In this document: positions 17,657-26,348 of the stretch, in pieces
Layout: each line of letters opens with the position of its first letter
Position numbering within the stretch: the stretch's first letter is position 1
Assembly: GCA_016284295.1 (NCBI GenBank)
Contig: JAEEOP010000040.1
Location: 1-64,000, forward strand
Length of the DNA: 64,000 nucleotides
Direction: 5' to 3'
Source: Methanomassiliicoccaceae archaeon
Lineage (GTDB): Archaea; Thermoplasmatota; Thermoplasmata; Methanomassiliicoccales; Methanomethylophilaceae
Translations under genes and position numbers: made by a program
Notes under the pieces: generated by a model
The model's database searches: none
What the model saw: the letters and a program-made list of their open reading frames with translations, nothing else
What the model was told of the DNA's origin: nothing

Positions 17657-18247
17657 TCACGAAGACATCGCGGAATATCCCATCTCGAAGGCCTTGACGT
17701 TGAGGTCCCTGAACTTCTCCGGGACCTGGTCCATGAGGCTCTTAAGCAGAGCATCCTTCGGTATGGGGAATCCCTTCATCGCTGCGACGGCTCCGATCAT
17801 CACCGCATTGGCGGCGACGGCCTTTCCGGCCTCAATTGCGATCTTGGTGGCGTCGAGGGTGTACAGGTTCTTGTTCACCGCAGATACCGCGCCAGTGAGT
17901 GATTCGATATCAGGATATTCCTCGAACCCTGCTGCGACCATGGACGGCAGGACGGGGTCCAGGTTCATCAGGACGACCGTGTCCTTGTTGCCCAGGGGCA
18001 GGTTCCTGCAAGTCTCCGCAGGCTCGAATCCCATGATCAGGTCAGCGGAACCGGCGGCCTCCAGCGGACTGATTACATCGTCGCCGAAACGGAGTGTGGA
18101 CAGCACGCTGCCTCCCCTCTGGGCCATACCGTGGACCTCGCTCATCACGACCTTGTATCCCTGCTCCATGGCGGCGTTACCGAGCACCATGGATGCGAGG
18201 AGGACTCCCTGTCCTCCGACTCCCACGATCTGAACTGTGTATTTCAT
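17657..18247 (-). CDS. iorB: Indolepyruvate:ferredoxin oxidoreductase, beta subunit
   Basis: 196 residues starting MKYTVQIVGVGGQGVLLAS, the nucleotide/CoA-binding start of the gamma/beta-type oxidoreductase subunit. SEVHGMAQRGGSVLSTLRFG is the matching family motif. It pairs with IorA to convert aryl 2-oxo acids and CoA into arylacyl-CoA, CO2 and reduced ferredoxin, or the reverse. Its ATG overlaps the iorA stop as ATGA. Confidence 0.95.
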   Translation of the reverse strand: MKYTVQIVGVGGQGVLLASMVLGNAAMEQGYKVVMSEVHGMAQRGGSVLSTLRFGDDVISPLEAAGSADLIMGFEPAETCRNLPLGNKDTVVLMNLDPVLPSMVAAGFEEYPDIESLTGAVSAVNKNLYTLDATKIAIEAGKAVAANAVMIGAVAAMKGFPIPKDALLKSLMDQVPEKFRDLNVKAFEMGYSAMSS

Positions 18248-20058
18248 TTCCTCACCTCTATCGCTCCGGTGGGACATACGTTGGCGCACATTCCGCACCC
18301 GATGCACTGGGTCGGGTCGGTCGTGATGGCCCCTTCCTTCTTGAAGAGGGCGGGGCATGCGATCGTCCTGACGCAGTTGTAGCATTTGACGCACTTGTCC
18401 TGGTCCACATCCACCGCCCTGATGACGAGCTGCTTCTGCTTCTTGAGTTCAAGCGGGCAGGGGCATTTGGATATGACGACGGCGACGCCGTCGAAGTCGA
18501 GAGCATCCTTCATGACCTTGGTGGCGGCCTTGACGTCGTAGGGGTTGATCTCCCTGACGAACTTCACGCCCACTCCCTCGACCAGGGACTTGATGTCGAT
18601 GGCATCGGTGCTGACCCCGCCGAAGTCCCTTCCGGTACCGGGGTTGGGCTGATGGCCGGTCATGGCCGTGGTGCGGTTGTCCAGCACAACGATGACGACC
18701 TTGTGGTTGTTGAACAGGGCGTTGATCATCGGCGGGATGCCGGCGTGGAAGAATGTGGAATCTCCCATGAATGCGATGGCCTTCTGATCGGTGGACTGTG
18801 CGAATCCGCCTGCGGCCCCGGCGCCTCCTCCCATGCAGATGATGAAATCGGCGGCCTGGAACGGGGGCTGCACTCCCAAGGTGTAGCATCCGATATCGGA
18901 ACAGTAGATGACATCCGAGCTGCCTGCAGCCTTCTTGGCTGCAGCGAACATTCCCCTGTGGGGACAACCAGCGCAGAGTGTCGGGGGCCTGCTGGGAAGC
19001 TGAACGGTGACCTTGGGCAGAGGCTGCTTGAACTCCTCGACCTCCACTAGCTTCCTGATTCCGCTGAGCGTGTCGGGGGAGAACTCCCACTGCCTGGGGA
19101 GGTGTCCAGACCTCTTCCCGTATACCGGGACGCTGAGACCGTTCTGGGCGCAGATCCTGAGGACCTGGTCCTCCACGAAGGGCTCCAGCTCCTCCACGAC
19201 TATGATGGACTTCTTTCCCTTGATGAAATCCGCGATCTTCTTCTCCGGGAGGGGGTTGGTGAATCCGAGCTTGAGTATGGATGCTCCCTTGACGAACTCG
19301 CGGACGTATGTGTAGGATACTCCTGATGTGATGATGCCCACATCCCCGGAACCCTCTGTGAAGTTCAGAGGGGATTTCTCGGAGAGCTCCTGCGCCTTGG
19401 CGTAGAGGTCGAGGAGCCTGACCCTGTTCTGCTTGGCGTATGCAGGGATGTTCACGAAGCGTGCGACATCCTTGTCGAAGTGGCCGACCTTCTTGGCCTC
19501 GGCCTTCTGGCCCATCTCGACAACGCCGCGGGCGTGGTTGACCCTTGTAGTGGTCCTGAATATCAGCGGAAGCGAGAGCTCCTCGGAGACCCTGTACGCC
19601 TCCTTGACCATGTCCTTGGCCTCCTGGGGAGTGGAAGGCTCCATCATGGGCAGCAAAGCGAGCGTCGAATAGTAACGGTTGTCCTGCTCGTTCTGTGAGC
19701 TGTGGCACGAGGGGTCGTCGGCGGACATTATGAGCATTCCTCCCCTGACGCCTGCGTAGGCCAGGGTCATCATGGGATCCGCTGCGACGTTGAGGCCCAC
19801 GTGCTTCATGAAGACGAACGACCTGACACCGGACGATGCCGCTGCGGCGGACACCTCCATGGCCACCTTCTCGTTGGTGGAGAACTCGAAATACATGCCC
19901 GCATCGGACGATATCTTCTCCAGGATGTTCCCGACCTCGGAGGACGGGGTCCCCGGATATGTGGAAGCGAAACCTACTCCGGCCTCGATCAGGCCCCTGG
20001 TAATCGCCTCGTTTCCGAGAAGGAGCTGTCTGCCCCCTTCTGCAAGTAGATCTGGCAT
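18244..20058 (-). CDS. iorA: Indolepyruvate:ferredoxin oxidoreductase, alpha subunit
   Basis: About 604 residues starting MPDLLAEGGRQLLLGNEAI. A pyrimidine-binding domain (TYPGTPSSEV near residue 30) comes first. The TPP-binding domain follows, with CAGCPHRG and the GDSTFFHAGI region. A C-terminal ferredoxin domain has two [4Fe-4S] Cys clusters (CVKCYNC and CIGCGMC). It oxidises indole-, phenyl- and hydroxyphenylpyruvate; methanogens also run it reductively to use aryl acids. The ATG at 20058 follows AAAGGTG and is preferred to the start at 20088. Confidence 0.95.
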   Translation of the reverse strand: MPDLLAEGGRQLLLGNEAITRGLIEAGVGFASTYPGTPSSEVGNILEKISSDAGMYFEFSTNEKVAMEVSAAAASSGVRSFVFMKHVGLNVAADPMMTLAYAGVRGGMLIMSADDPSCHSSQNEQDNRYYSTLALLPMMEPSTPQEAKDMVKEAYRVSEELSLPLIFRTTTRVNHARGVVEMGQKAEAKKVGHFDKDVARFVNIPAYAKQNRVRLLDLYAKAQELSEKSPLNFTEGSGDVGIITSGVSYTYVREFVKGASILKLGFTNPLPEKKIADFIKGKKSIIVVEELEPFVEDQVLRICAQNGLSVPVYGKRSGHLPRQWEFSPDTLSGIRKLVEVEEFKQPLPKVTVQLPSRPPTLCAGCPHRGMFAAAKKAAGSSDVIYCSDIGCYTLGVQPPFQAADFIICMGGGAGAAGGFAQSTDQKAIAFMGDSTFFHAGIPPMINALFNNHKVVIVVLDNRTTAMTGHQPNPGTGRDFGGVSTDAIDIKSLVEGVGVKFVREINPYDVKAATKVMKDALDFDGVAVVISKCPCPLELKKQKQLVIRAVDVDQDKCVKCYNCVRTIACPALFKKEGAITTDPTQCIGCGMCANVCPTGAIEVRK

Positions 20059-20070
20059 TTGAACACCTTT

Positions 20071-20086
20071 GATTGCCACGGCAATC
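20071..20086. promoter_or_regulatory. Palindrome at the iorAB transcription start
   Basis: GATTGCC at 20071-20077 and GGCAATC at 20080-20086 form a 7-bp dyad with a 2-bp centre. It lies between the iorA TATA box and its Shine-Dalgarno, where a bound repressor would block initiation. The regulator is unknown. Confidence 0.45.
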
Positions 20087-20096
20087 AACTATTCGG

Positions 20097-20105
20097 ATTT
20101 TATAC
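20097..20105 (-). promoter_or_regulatory. TATA box of iorAB
   Basis: The minus strand reads GGTATAAAATCC. It lies about 42 nt before the iorA ATG and places the transcript start near 20072, on the palindrome. Confidence 0.55.
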
Positions 20106-20151
20106 CTGATGGGAGCAAACCTAATAATCTGGTTGCGGATAACTCGGACAG

Positions 20152-20238
20152 GCGAGGGTTGCCGAGCTAGGTCAAAGACGCAGGACTTAGGATCCTGTCC
20201 TTAGTGGTTCAAGGGTTCGAATCCCTTCCCTCGCACCA
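20152..20238 (+). tRNA. tRNA-Leu (anticodon UAG), CCA encoded
   Basis: 87 nt. The acceptor stem is GCGAGGG (20152-20158) with CCCTCGC (20228-20234), followed by discriminator A and an encoded CCA. The anticodon loop CTTAGGA sits between GGA and TCC, with UAG at 20188-20190. A long class II variable arm and a T arm (AAGGG TTCGAAT CCCTT) are present. No intron is seen. It reads CUA/CUN leucine codons; this anticodon is for leucine and does not read UAG. A TATA-like CTAATAATC lies at 20121-20129, about 25 nt upstream. Confidence 0.97.
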
Positions 20239-20245
20239 ATCGATG

Positions 20246-20251
20246 TTTTTT
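20246..20251 (+). terminator. Oligo-T terminator of tRNA-Leu
   Basis: A run of six T begins 8 nt after the encoded CCA, as expected for archaeal termination. Confidence 0.6.
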
Positions 20252-20258
20252 AAGAATG

Positions 20259-20280
20259 CCGGAGAGGTCGCCCTCTCCGG
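20259..20280 (-). terminator. Hairpin after carB
   Basis: CCGGAGAGG (20259-20267) and CCTCTCCGG (20272-20280) form a perfect 9-bp stem with a 4-nt loop. It starts 10 nt downstream of the carB stop on the minus strand and ends the carAB transcript. Confidence 0.6.
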
Positions 20281-20290
20281 AATGGTTTGA

Positions 20291-23200
20291 TCAGTTCACG
20301 AGTCTGTGGAACTCGGTGAGGCTTCTGACCCTGGTGTTGCCGTGCCTGGCCACCTTGATGGCCCCGACGGTCATCTCCGCACCCTGGACCGTGGTCACGA
20401 TGGGGATCTGCAGCTCGACCGCGAGTCTCCTCATGGCCGCTCCGTCCCTAATGGCACCGGACTTCTGGGTCGGGGTGTTGATGATCATCTGGATGCGTCC
20501 CTCCCTCATGGCGCTCATCGCGTTGGGTGCCATGTTCTCGCTGACCTTGTACAGGGTTGCGGCGGGCACTCCGTTCTCGATGAGGTACTTGGCGGTCCCC
20601 TTGGTAGCGTAGATGGTGAATCCGAGCTCGTCCAGGGCCTGCGCCGAAGGAAGGATCCTCTCCTTGTCGTTGTCGTTCACCGTGATGTATACTCCTCCGG
20701 ACTCGACGGGGTAGTTGCATCCCGCCGCGACCTGGGCCTTGTAGCATGCGGCGTAGAAGTCCTCGTCGATTCCCATGACCTCTCCGGTGGATTTCATCTC
20801 GGGGGTCAGGATGCTGTCGACTCCGGGCAGCTTGAGGAACGGGAAGACGACCTCCTTCACAGCGTAGTGGTCCAGCTGCTTGTAGCCGGTGAGGCCGAAG
20901 TCCTTGAGCTTCTTTCCGAGCATGATCTTGGTGGCGATCTTCGCCATCTGGATTCCGGTGGCCTTGGATATGAAGGGCACCGTCCTGGATGCCCTGGGGT
21001 TGGCCTCGATCATGTAGATGTCCTTGCCCTTGACGGCCAGCTGGAGGTTCATGAGACCCTTGATGTGCAATGCAAGAGCGACCCTCTTGGTGATGTCCAG
21101 GATCTCCTCGACGGTGTCCTGTCCGATCATCTTCGGGGGCATGACCATGGTGGCGTCTCCGGAGTGGCATCCGGCGTATTCCACATGCTCCAGGATACCT
21201 CCGACGTAGACGTCCTCTCCGTCCGACACGCAGTCGACATCGATCTCGATGGCATCCGTCAGATACTTGTCGATGAGGATCGGGTGGTTCCTGGAGACCT
21301 TGACGGCGCTCTCGACGTACATCCTGAGGTCCTCGGTGGAGTAGACGATCTCCATCGCCCTTCCTCCAAGGACGTAGGAGGGCCTGACGATGACCGGGTA
21401 ACCGATCTCCTCGGCGATCTGCTTGGCCTCCTCGAAGGAGTATCCGGTGCCCGATGCGGGCTGGTTGATGTTCAGCTCGTCCATGAGCTTGGAGAACCTG
21501 CGCCTGTCCTCGGCAACATCCATGTCGTCGGGAGTGGTGCCCAGGATCTTCGTCTTGGTGCCTTTGAGGGCCTTCTCCAGGTCCACGGCGAGGTTGACGG
21601 ACGTCTGTCCTCCGTACTGGCAGATGACACCGTCGGCATCCTCTGCCTCTATCACGTTGAGGACGTCGCCCAGTGCGAGGGGCTCGAAGTAGAGCCTGTC
21701 GGACATATCGAAGTCTGTGGATACGGTCTCGGGGTTGTTGTTGACGATGACCGCGTCGACGCCTTCCTCCTGGAGGGCCATGACTCCGTGGACGCAGCAA
21801 TAGTCGAACTCGATTCCCTGTCCGATCCTGATGGGGCCTCCGCCGACGATGACGACCTTCTTCTTATCCTCGACCTTCACGGACTCGGACTGCTTGCCCT
21901 TGTATGTGGAGTAGAAGTAAGGGGTCTTTGCCTCGAACTCACCTGCGCAGGTGTCGACCATCTTGTAGACGGGGATCAGACCCTGCTTCTTCCTGGCCGC
22001 GCGGATGTCCATTGGCTCGCCGCCGCAGAGCTCCGCGATGGATTCGTCGGAGAATCCCATGAGCTTGGCCTCCTTGAGGACCTCGGGGGTGAGCCCGGCC
22101 TTGATCTTGTATTCCATGTTGATGATGTTCCTGAGCTTCCTGATGAAGAACACATCCCAGTGGGAGAGCTCTGCGATCTTCTCGGGCGTCCAGCCTCTCC
22201 TGAGAGCCTCTCCCATGACGAAGATGCGCTGGTCCGTGGCGTTCTTCAGCAGGCCCTCGATGTCCTTGTCCAGGACGTCGAAGCGGTCCAGTCCGTTGAC
22301 GCCGATCTCCAGGGACCTGAGTCCCTTGAGGAGGGCCTCCTCGAACGACCTTCCGATAGCCATCGTCTCACCGGTGGACTTCATCTGCGTTCCGAGATGC
22401 CTGTCCACTGTGCGGAACTTGTCGAAGGGCCACCTGGCGATCTTCAGCACGACGTAGTCCACAGAGGGCTCGAAGGCCGACATCGTCGTTCCGGTGACCT
22501 TGTTGGGGATCTCGTCAAGGGTGTATCCGAGACCGATCTTCATCGACACCCTTGCGATGGGGTATCCGGTGGCCTTGGATGCCAGGGCAGATGAACGGGA
22601 CACACGGGGGTTGACCTCGATGAGCCTGTAGTCCCCGTTGGCTGGGTTGAAGGCGAACTGTACGTTGCATCCTCCCTCGATGTTGAGCTCCCTCATGACC
22701 TTGATGGCGGAGTTCCTGAGCTTGTCCACGTCCTTCTCTGACAGGGTCAGGATTGGTGCGCAGACTATGCTCTCACCGGTGTGGATTCCCATGGGGTCGA
22801 TGTTCTCCATGTTACAGATGATGATACAGCTGTCGTTGGAATCCCTCATGACCTCGAACTCGATCTCCTTCCAGCCGAGGACGGACTCCTCGATAAGGAC
22901 CTGGTGGATACGGGAGTATGCGAGACCGTGGGCGGTGATCTCCTTCAGCTCCTCCTCGTTGTATGCGATACCTCCTCCGGTACCTCCGAGGGTGAATGCG
23001 GGCCTGATGAGGACAGGATATGTTCCGATCTCCCTGACCGCCTGCAGCGCCTCGTCGATGGAGTTGACGCTGGCGGACTTGGGGATGGGCTCGCCGATCT
23101 TGATCATGGCCTCCTTGAACAACTCCCTGTCCTCGGACTTGGCGATCGCGTCGGGCTGTGTTCCGATGAGCTCGCAGTTGAGCCTGTCCAGGGTCCCGTT

Positions 23201-23506
23201 CTCGGCCAGTTCCGAACAGATGTTGAGTCCGGTCTGACCACCCATTCCGGAGACCACTCCGTCGATTCCCTCCTTCTCGATGATCTTGGCGACCGTCTCG
23301 GCGTTGAGGGGCTCGATGTAGACCGCGTCCGCGGTCTCGGTGTCCGTCTGGATGGTTGCGGGGTTGGAGTTCACGAGGACGGTCTTATAGCCTTCCTCCC
23401 TGAGCGAACGGCAGGCCTGGGTTCCGGAGAAATCGAACTCCGCCGCCTGACCGATGACTATGGGTCCGGAACCGATGACCAGGACCTTCTTGTAATCCTT
23501 CTTCAT
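20291..23506 (-). CDS. carB: Carbamoyl-phosphate synthase, large subunit
   Basis: 1071 residues, full length. It has two homologous ATP-grasp halves (GSGPIVIGQAAEFDFSG near the N terminus and GGGPIRIGQGIEFDYCC in the second half). An oligomerisation segment lies in between, and a C-terminal MGS-like regulatory domain starts about residue 935. It makes carbamoyl phosphate from bicarbonate, ATP and ammonia for pyrimidines and arginine. It overlaps carA by 4 nt. Because the partner CarA has an inactive-looking glutaminase site, this subunit is predicted to use free ammonia. Confidence 0.97.
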   Translation of the reverse strand: MKKDYKKVLVIGSGPIVIGQAAEFDFSGTQACRSLREEGYKTVLVNSNPATIQTDTETADAVYIEPLNAETVAKIIEKEGIDGVVSGMGGQTGLNICSELAENGTLDRLNCELIGTQPDAIAKSEDRELFKEAMIKIGEPIPKSASVNSIDEALQAVREIGTYPVLIRPAFTLGGTGGGIAYNEEELKEITAHGLAYSRIHQVLIEESVLGWKEIEFEVMRDSNDSCIIICNMENIDPMGIHTGESIVCAPILTLSEKDVDKLRNSAIKVMRELNIEGGCNVQFAFNPANGDYRLIEVNPRVSRSSALASKATGYPIARVSMKIGLGYTLDEIPNKVTGTTMSAFEPSVDYVVLKIARWPFDKFRTVDRHLGTQMKSTGETMAIGRSFEEALLKGLRSLEIGVNGLDRFDVLDKDIEGLLKNATDQRIFVMGEALRRGWTPEKIAELSHWDVFFIRKLRNIINMEYKIKAGLTPEVLKEAKLMGFSDESIAELCGGEPMDIRAARKKQGLIPVYKMVDTCAGEFEAKTPYFYSTYKGKQSESVKVEDKKKVVIVGGGPIRIGQGIEFDYCCVHGVMALQEEGVDAVIVNNNPETVSTDFDMSDRLYFEPLALGDVLNVIEAEDADGVICQYGGQTSVNLAVDLEKALKGTKTKILGTTPDDMDVAEDRRRFSKLMDELNINQPASGTGYSFEEAKQIAEEIGYPVIVRPSYVLGGRAMEIVYSTEDLRMYVESAVKVSRNHPILIDKYLTDAIEIDVDCVSDGEDVYVGGILEHVEYAGCHSGDATMVMPPKMIGQDTVEEILDITKRVALALHIKGLMNLQLAVKGKDIYMIEANPRASRTVPFISKATGIQMAKIATKIMLGKKLKDFGLTGYKQLDHYAVKEVVFPFLKLPGVDSILTPEMKSTGEVMGIDEDFYAACYKAQVAAGCNYPVESGGVYITVNDNDKERILPSAQALDELGFTIYATKGTAKYLIENGVPAATLYKVSENMAPNAMSAMREGRIQMIINTPTQKSGAIRDGAAMRRLAVELQIPIVTTVQGAEMTVGAIKVARHGNTRVRSLTEFHRLVN

Positions 23507-24579
23507 TGGGATGCCCCCTTGATCAAGTTGAGGAAGTCGTCATAGAGGAACACCGTGTCTCCCTGGCCGGTGCCGCCTTCTGGGTTGTATTCGAAACCGC
23601 AGACCGACTTCTCCTTGTGAGCGAAACCTTCGATGACCTCGTCGTTGAGGTTCGTCTGTGTGATTATGATACCGGCCGCCTCGACGGATGACGGGACGAT
23701 ACAGTAATCCTGCGACTGTGTTGTCATGCAGATGCGGCCGTTGATCTTGACAGGCTGGTTGCATCCGTGGTGGCCCAGCTTCATGGGCTCCAGCTTGGCG
23801 CCCAGGGCGATGGCGAGGATCTCGGATCCCAGCGACACACCCATGACCGGCAGCTTGGATGTCAGCTCCCTGACGATCTCCACCGTGGGCTCCAGGCACT
23901 TGTCGCAGGGACAGCCCGGACCGTTGGAGACGATGACTCCCTTGACACCCTCCTTGAGGATCGCATCCGCCTTGGTGTCGTAGGGGAACTTGATGACGTT
24001 GAACCTTTCCGCAAGGGCCTCGTAGAATCCGAAGCCGCTGCCGCAGTCGATGACTCCGACCGTGACCTCCTTGCCGTTGTTGATCTTCGTGACCTGCTTG
24101 GGGGACACATCTTTCACGGACATGTCTATGGCCTCGTCCTTGAGGGATTTCACGACCTTATCGATGTCCACTCCCTCCTTCACGATCTTTCCCTTCATCT
24201 TTCCGTTCTTACGGAGAAGAAGGGTCAGCTCGCGGGTGTCGACCCCCTGGATTCCCACGGCTCCTTTCTCCGCCATGAAATCAGCGAGAAGGGCCCCGTT
24301 ATAGTAGGGGGACGGCTCGGAACAGACCTCGCACACCACGATGCCGCTCACATGGACCCTGTCCGATTCGTTGAACTGGTCGGACACGCCGTAATTGCCC
24401 ACGAGAGGGTAGGTGAGAACCAAGATCTTACCTTTGTTCGAGGGGTTGGTGATCATCTCCTGATATCCGTCGACCCCTCCGGTCGAAAACACTACTTCTC
24501 CAGCTTTCTCGATGTCAGCACCGAAAAGCTCGCCGTCGAATACGGTCCCGTTTTCCAGGACCAGGTAGCCTCCTGTCAT
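23503..24579 (-). CDS. carA: Carbamoyl-phosphate synthase, small subunit with degenerate glutaminase site
   Basis: 358 residues, normal length. The N-terminal CarA domain has VFSTGGVDGYQEMITNPS and GIQGVDTRELTLLLR. The C-terminal class I amidotransferase domain is intact in fold, but the nucleophile elbow reads GVSLGSE instead of GICLGHQ: Ser249 replaces the catalytic Cys and Ser252 the His. The usual HPE reads NPE, with Asn332 in place of the catalytic His. The Cys-to-Ser change is the one known in ammonia-dependent CPS I of ureotelic vertebrates. I predict a structural or regulatory subunit without glutaminase activity. The frame is intact and overlaps carB by 4 nt. Confidence 0.93.
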   Translation of the reverse strand: MTGGYLVLENGTVFDGELFGADIEKAGEVVFSTGGVDGYQEMITNPSNKGKILVLTYPLVGNYGVSDQFNESDRVHVSGIVVCEVCSEPSPYYNGALLADFMAEKGAVGIQGVDTRELTLLLRKNGKMKGKIVKEGVDIDKVVKSLKDEAIDMSVKDVSPKQVTKINNGKEVTVGVIDCGSGFGFYEALAERFNVIKFPYDTKADAILKEGVKGVIVSNGPGCPCDKCLEPTVEIVRELTSKLPVMGVSLGSEILAIALGAKLEPMKLGHHGCNQPVKINGRICMTTQSQDYCIVPSSVEAAGIIITQTNLNDEVIEGFAHKEKSVCGFEYNPEGGTGQGDTVFLYDDFLNLIKGASQ

Positions 24580-24604
24580 CGAGATGGAATTGATTGACGT
24601 GCTG

Positions 24605-24610
24605 TATATA
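24605..24610 (-). promoter_or_regulatory. TATA box of carAB (near-leaderless)
   Basis: The minus strand reads GGAATTATATACAGC. The TATATA core is 26-31 nt from the carA ATG at 24579, so the transcript should begin at or a few nt before the start codon. Confidence 0.55.
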
Positions 24611-24636
24611 ATTCCTTGTCAGTAACTATGACACCC

Positions 24637-24675
24637 AAAAATCGTGTTTGTCGGATTTCGGACAAAACGATTTTT
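24637..24675. repeat. Long A/T-flanked inverted repeat upstream of carA
   Basis: A 16-nt arm (24637-24652, AAAAATCGTGTTTGTC) faces a 15-nt arm (24661-24675, GACAAAACGATTTTT). They are reverse complements except for a one-base bulge, with an 8-nt spacer. It lies upstream of the carAB TATA box, so it is not part of the carA leader. It could be an operator in the carAB/pelA divergent region or the terminator of a short unannotated transcript. Confidence 0.6.
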
Positions 24676-24824
24676 CCTACATTCCGGCCCTTTATCGCAG
24701 CGGTAAGGATTCTGTTTCTACCCTTATAAAAACGAATTTAGGGAAACGGTCCGATGATATAAGCCAGCGTATCCTGCGTTCGTGCCTCCGGACAGCGGCT
24801 TTCGCATGAAGGTGTTGCCAACAA

Positions 24825-24833
24825 TTCTATAAG
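24825..24833 (+). promoter_or_regulatory. TATA box of pelA
   Basis: TTCTATAAG lies about 25 nt before the ATG at 24854, which again predicts a leaderless transcript. Confidence 0.45.
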
Positions 24834-24853
24834 ACTAATCCATAGGGTGGTGC

Positions 24854-25891
24854 ATGCGCATATTAGGTGAGGATGCCGGAAACAACAGCATCAGGGTCCA
24901 GGTCGAGACCGACGAGGACCTCTGGCATCTGTACAACATAATCGAGACGGAGGATCTCGTAACCGCATCCACCACCAGGCGCGAGGAGAAGTCCGCGGAC
25001 AAGCTCAGGGCCGAGAAGATGGAGAAGAAGCGCATGACCCTGGGGATCCGCATCAAGAAGATCGAGTTCTCGGAGGACGACCTCCGCCTGAAGCTGCTGG
25101 GCACCATCGAGACGGGTCCGCAGGACATCGGCCAGCACCACACCCTCATCTTCGAGAACGGCGACTCTCTGACGATACAGAAGGCGAAATGGAGAGCGAC
25201 ACAGATAGAAAGGGTGCAGAGGGCCGTCAGCGAGTCCAAGAAGCCCCGCATCGTCTTCGTGTCCCTGGACCAGGACGAGGCCACCATCGCCGTCCTCAGG
25301 CAGTTCGGACTGAAGGAGATCGCCACCGTCCGCTCCGGGAGATCCGGGAAGCAGTACGAGGAGAAGCCTTCCGTAGACGGATACCACGGGGAGATCCACT
25401 CCAAGCTGAAGTTCCTGCTGGAGCCCAACATGCCCCTTGTCCTGCTCGGACCGGGATTCGAGAAGGAGACGCTCGCAGAGGACCTGAAGAAGATAGATCC
25501 TGATGCGTACAAGAAGATCTACGTCTACCACACGGGGCAGTCCGGAATGGTCGGCATCAACGAGCTCATGAAGGCCGGAATGGGTGCAGACGTCCTCAGG
25601 GAATCCTCGGTGGGGGTGGAGATAGAGGCCGTGGAGCAACTTATGACCGAGATCGCCAAGAACGGCCTAGGGACGTACGGTCCCAAGGAGGTCATGGGTG
25701 CTGCACTGTCCGGTGCGGTGGATAAACTGCTGATTCTAGATTCGAAGCTCCGCGAGACGGATATGGACAACATAGTCCGCGCCGTCGAATCGCAGAAGGG
25801 TTCCGTCATCGTCGTCTCCGGACAGCACGATGGAGGCAAGGAATTGGCCGCTTTAGGCGGAATGGGCGCGATTTTACGTTATCACATATAA
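24854..25891 (+). CDS. pelA: mRNA surveillance protein pelota
   Basis: 345 residues, the usual archaeal length. It starts MRILGEDAGNNSIRVQVE with the N-terminal Sm-like domain, followed by the central domain and an L7Ae-like C-terminal domain. Pelota (Dom34) recognises stalled ribosomes with an aEF1A-type GTPase and releases them. It lacks the GGQ motif of its relative aRF1, as expected. It stops with TAA. Confidence 0.94.
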   Translation: MRILGEDAGNNSIRVQVETDEDLWHLYNIIETEDLVTASTTRREEKSADKLRAEKMEKKRMTLGIRIKKIEFSEDDLRLKLLGTIETGPQDIGQHHTLIFENGDSLTIQKAKWRATQIERVQRAVSESKKPRIVFVSLDQDEATIAVLRQFGLKEIATVRSGRSGKQYEEKPSVDGYHGEIHSKLKFLLEPNMPLVLLGPGFEKETLAEDLKKIDPDAYKKIYVYHTGQSGMVGINELMKAGMGADVLRESSVGVEIEAVEQLMTEIAKNGLGTYGPKEVMGAALSGAVDKLLILDSKLRETDMDNIVRAVESQKGSVIVVSGQHDGGKELAALGGMGAILRYHI

Positions 25892-25983
25892 AGGAAGCAG
25901 TTCTTTTCGGTTTTTGTTTTAATTTTTAGAACCTAAATCTTAGTGGTGCTACCTTATTTACTTGTTCGAATGCTTAGGGTATC

Positions 25984-26322
25984 ATGACTGAGAATCTAGT
26001 CACAAACACACTGCTTAGTGAGAAGAACGTAGTAAGCATCCTGGTCTGTCTGTACATCCTAGGCCCGAAGACGAGGACAGAACTGTACAAGATGATCTCC
26101 ACCAACCCGCGCATGCCCAAGAAGCTCTCATTGCTCCAGGAGCATGGCCTGATCAAACCTTTTGAGATGATGTCCGGACGCAAGACCCTCGCACTCACAG
26201 AGCTCGGGACCAAGTACGCCGTCACCCTCTGCAACCTGGAGAAGATGCTTGGCGGCAACGTGGAGCAGTACAAGTGGAACCTCCTCAGGGAGATCATCGA
26301 CGGCCACACCATAAAAGCGTGA
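25984..26322 (+). CDS. Winged-helix transcriptional regulator
   Basis: 112 residues. A winged-helix fold is seen: LGPKTRTELYKMISTNP (first helices), MPKKLSLLQEHGLIKPFEMMSGRKT (recognition helix and wing), then ALTELGTKYAVTLCNLEKML (dimerisation-type helix). It resembles small archaeal MarR/PadR-like regulators. The target is unknown. It lies alone between pelA and the convergent paaK gene. Confidence 0.75.
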   Translation: MTENLVTNTLLSEKNVVSILVCLYILGPKTRTELYKMISTNPRMPKKLSLLQEHGLIKPFEMMSGRKTLALTELGTKYAVTLCNLEKMLGGNVEQYKWNLLREIIDGHTIKA

Positions 26323-26332
26323 AACCACAAAT

Positions 26333-26347
26333 GGGGGCATTGCCCCC
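26333..26347. terminator. Bidirectional hairpin between winged-helix gene and paaK
   Basis: GGGGGC (26333-26338), an ATT loop and GCCCCC (26342-26347) form a compact 6-bp GC stem. It lies between two convergent stop codons only 26 nt apart. Confidence 0.6.
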
Positions 26348-26348
26348 G

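Noticed and set aside
20152-20238. tRNA-Pyl (because the anticodon neighbourhood contains UAG)
   Set aside because: The tRNA has a long class II variable arm and the anticodon is UAG (reads CUA/CUN leucine codons); tRNA-Pyl has anticodon CUA and an unusual short D-loop.
20306-22594. 762-codon open frame on the plus strand
   Set aside because: It lies wholly antisense to carB, a clear full-length gene; long antisense frames are common in GC-rich DNA with this codon bias.
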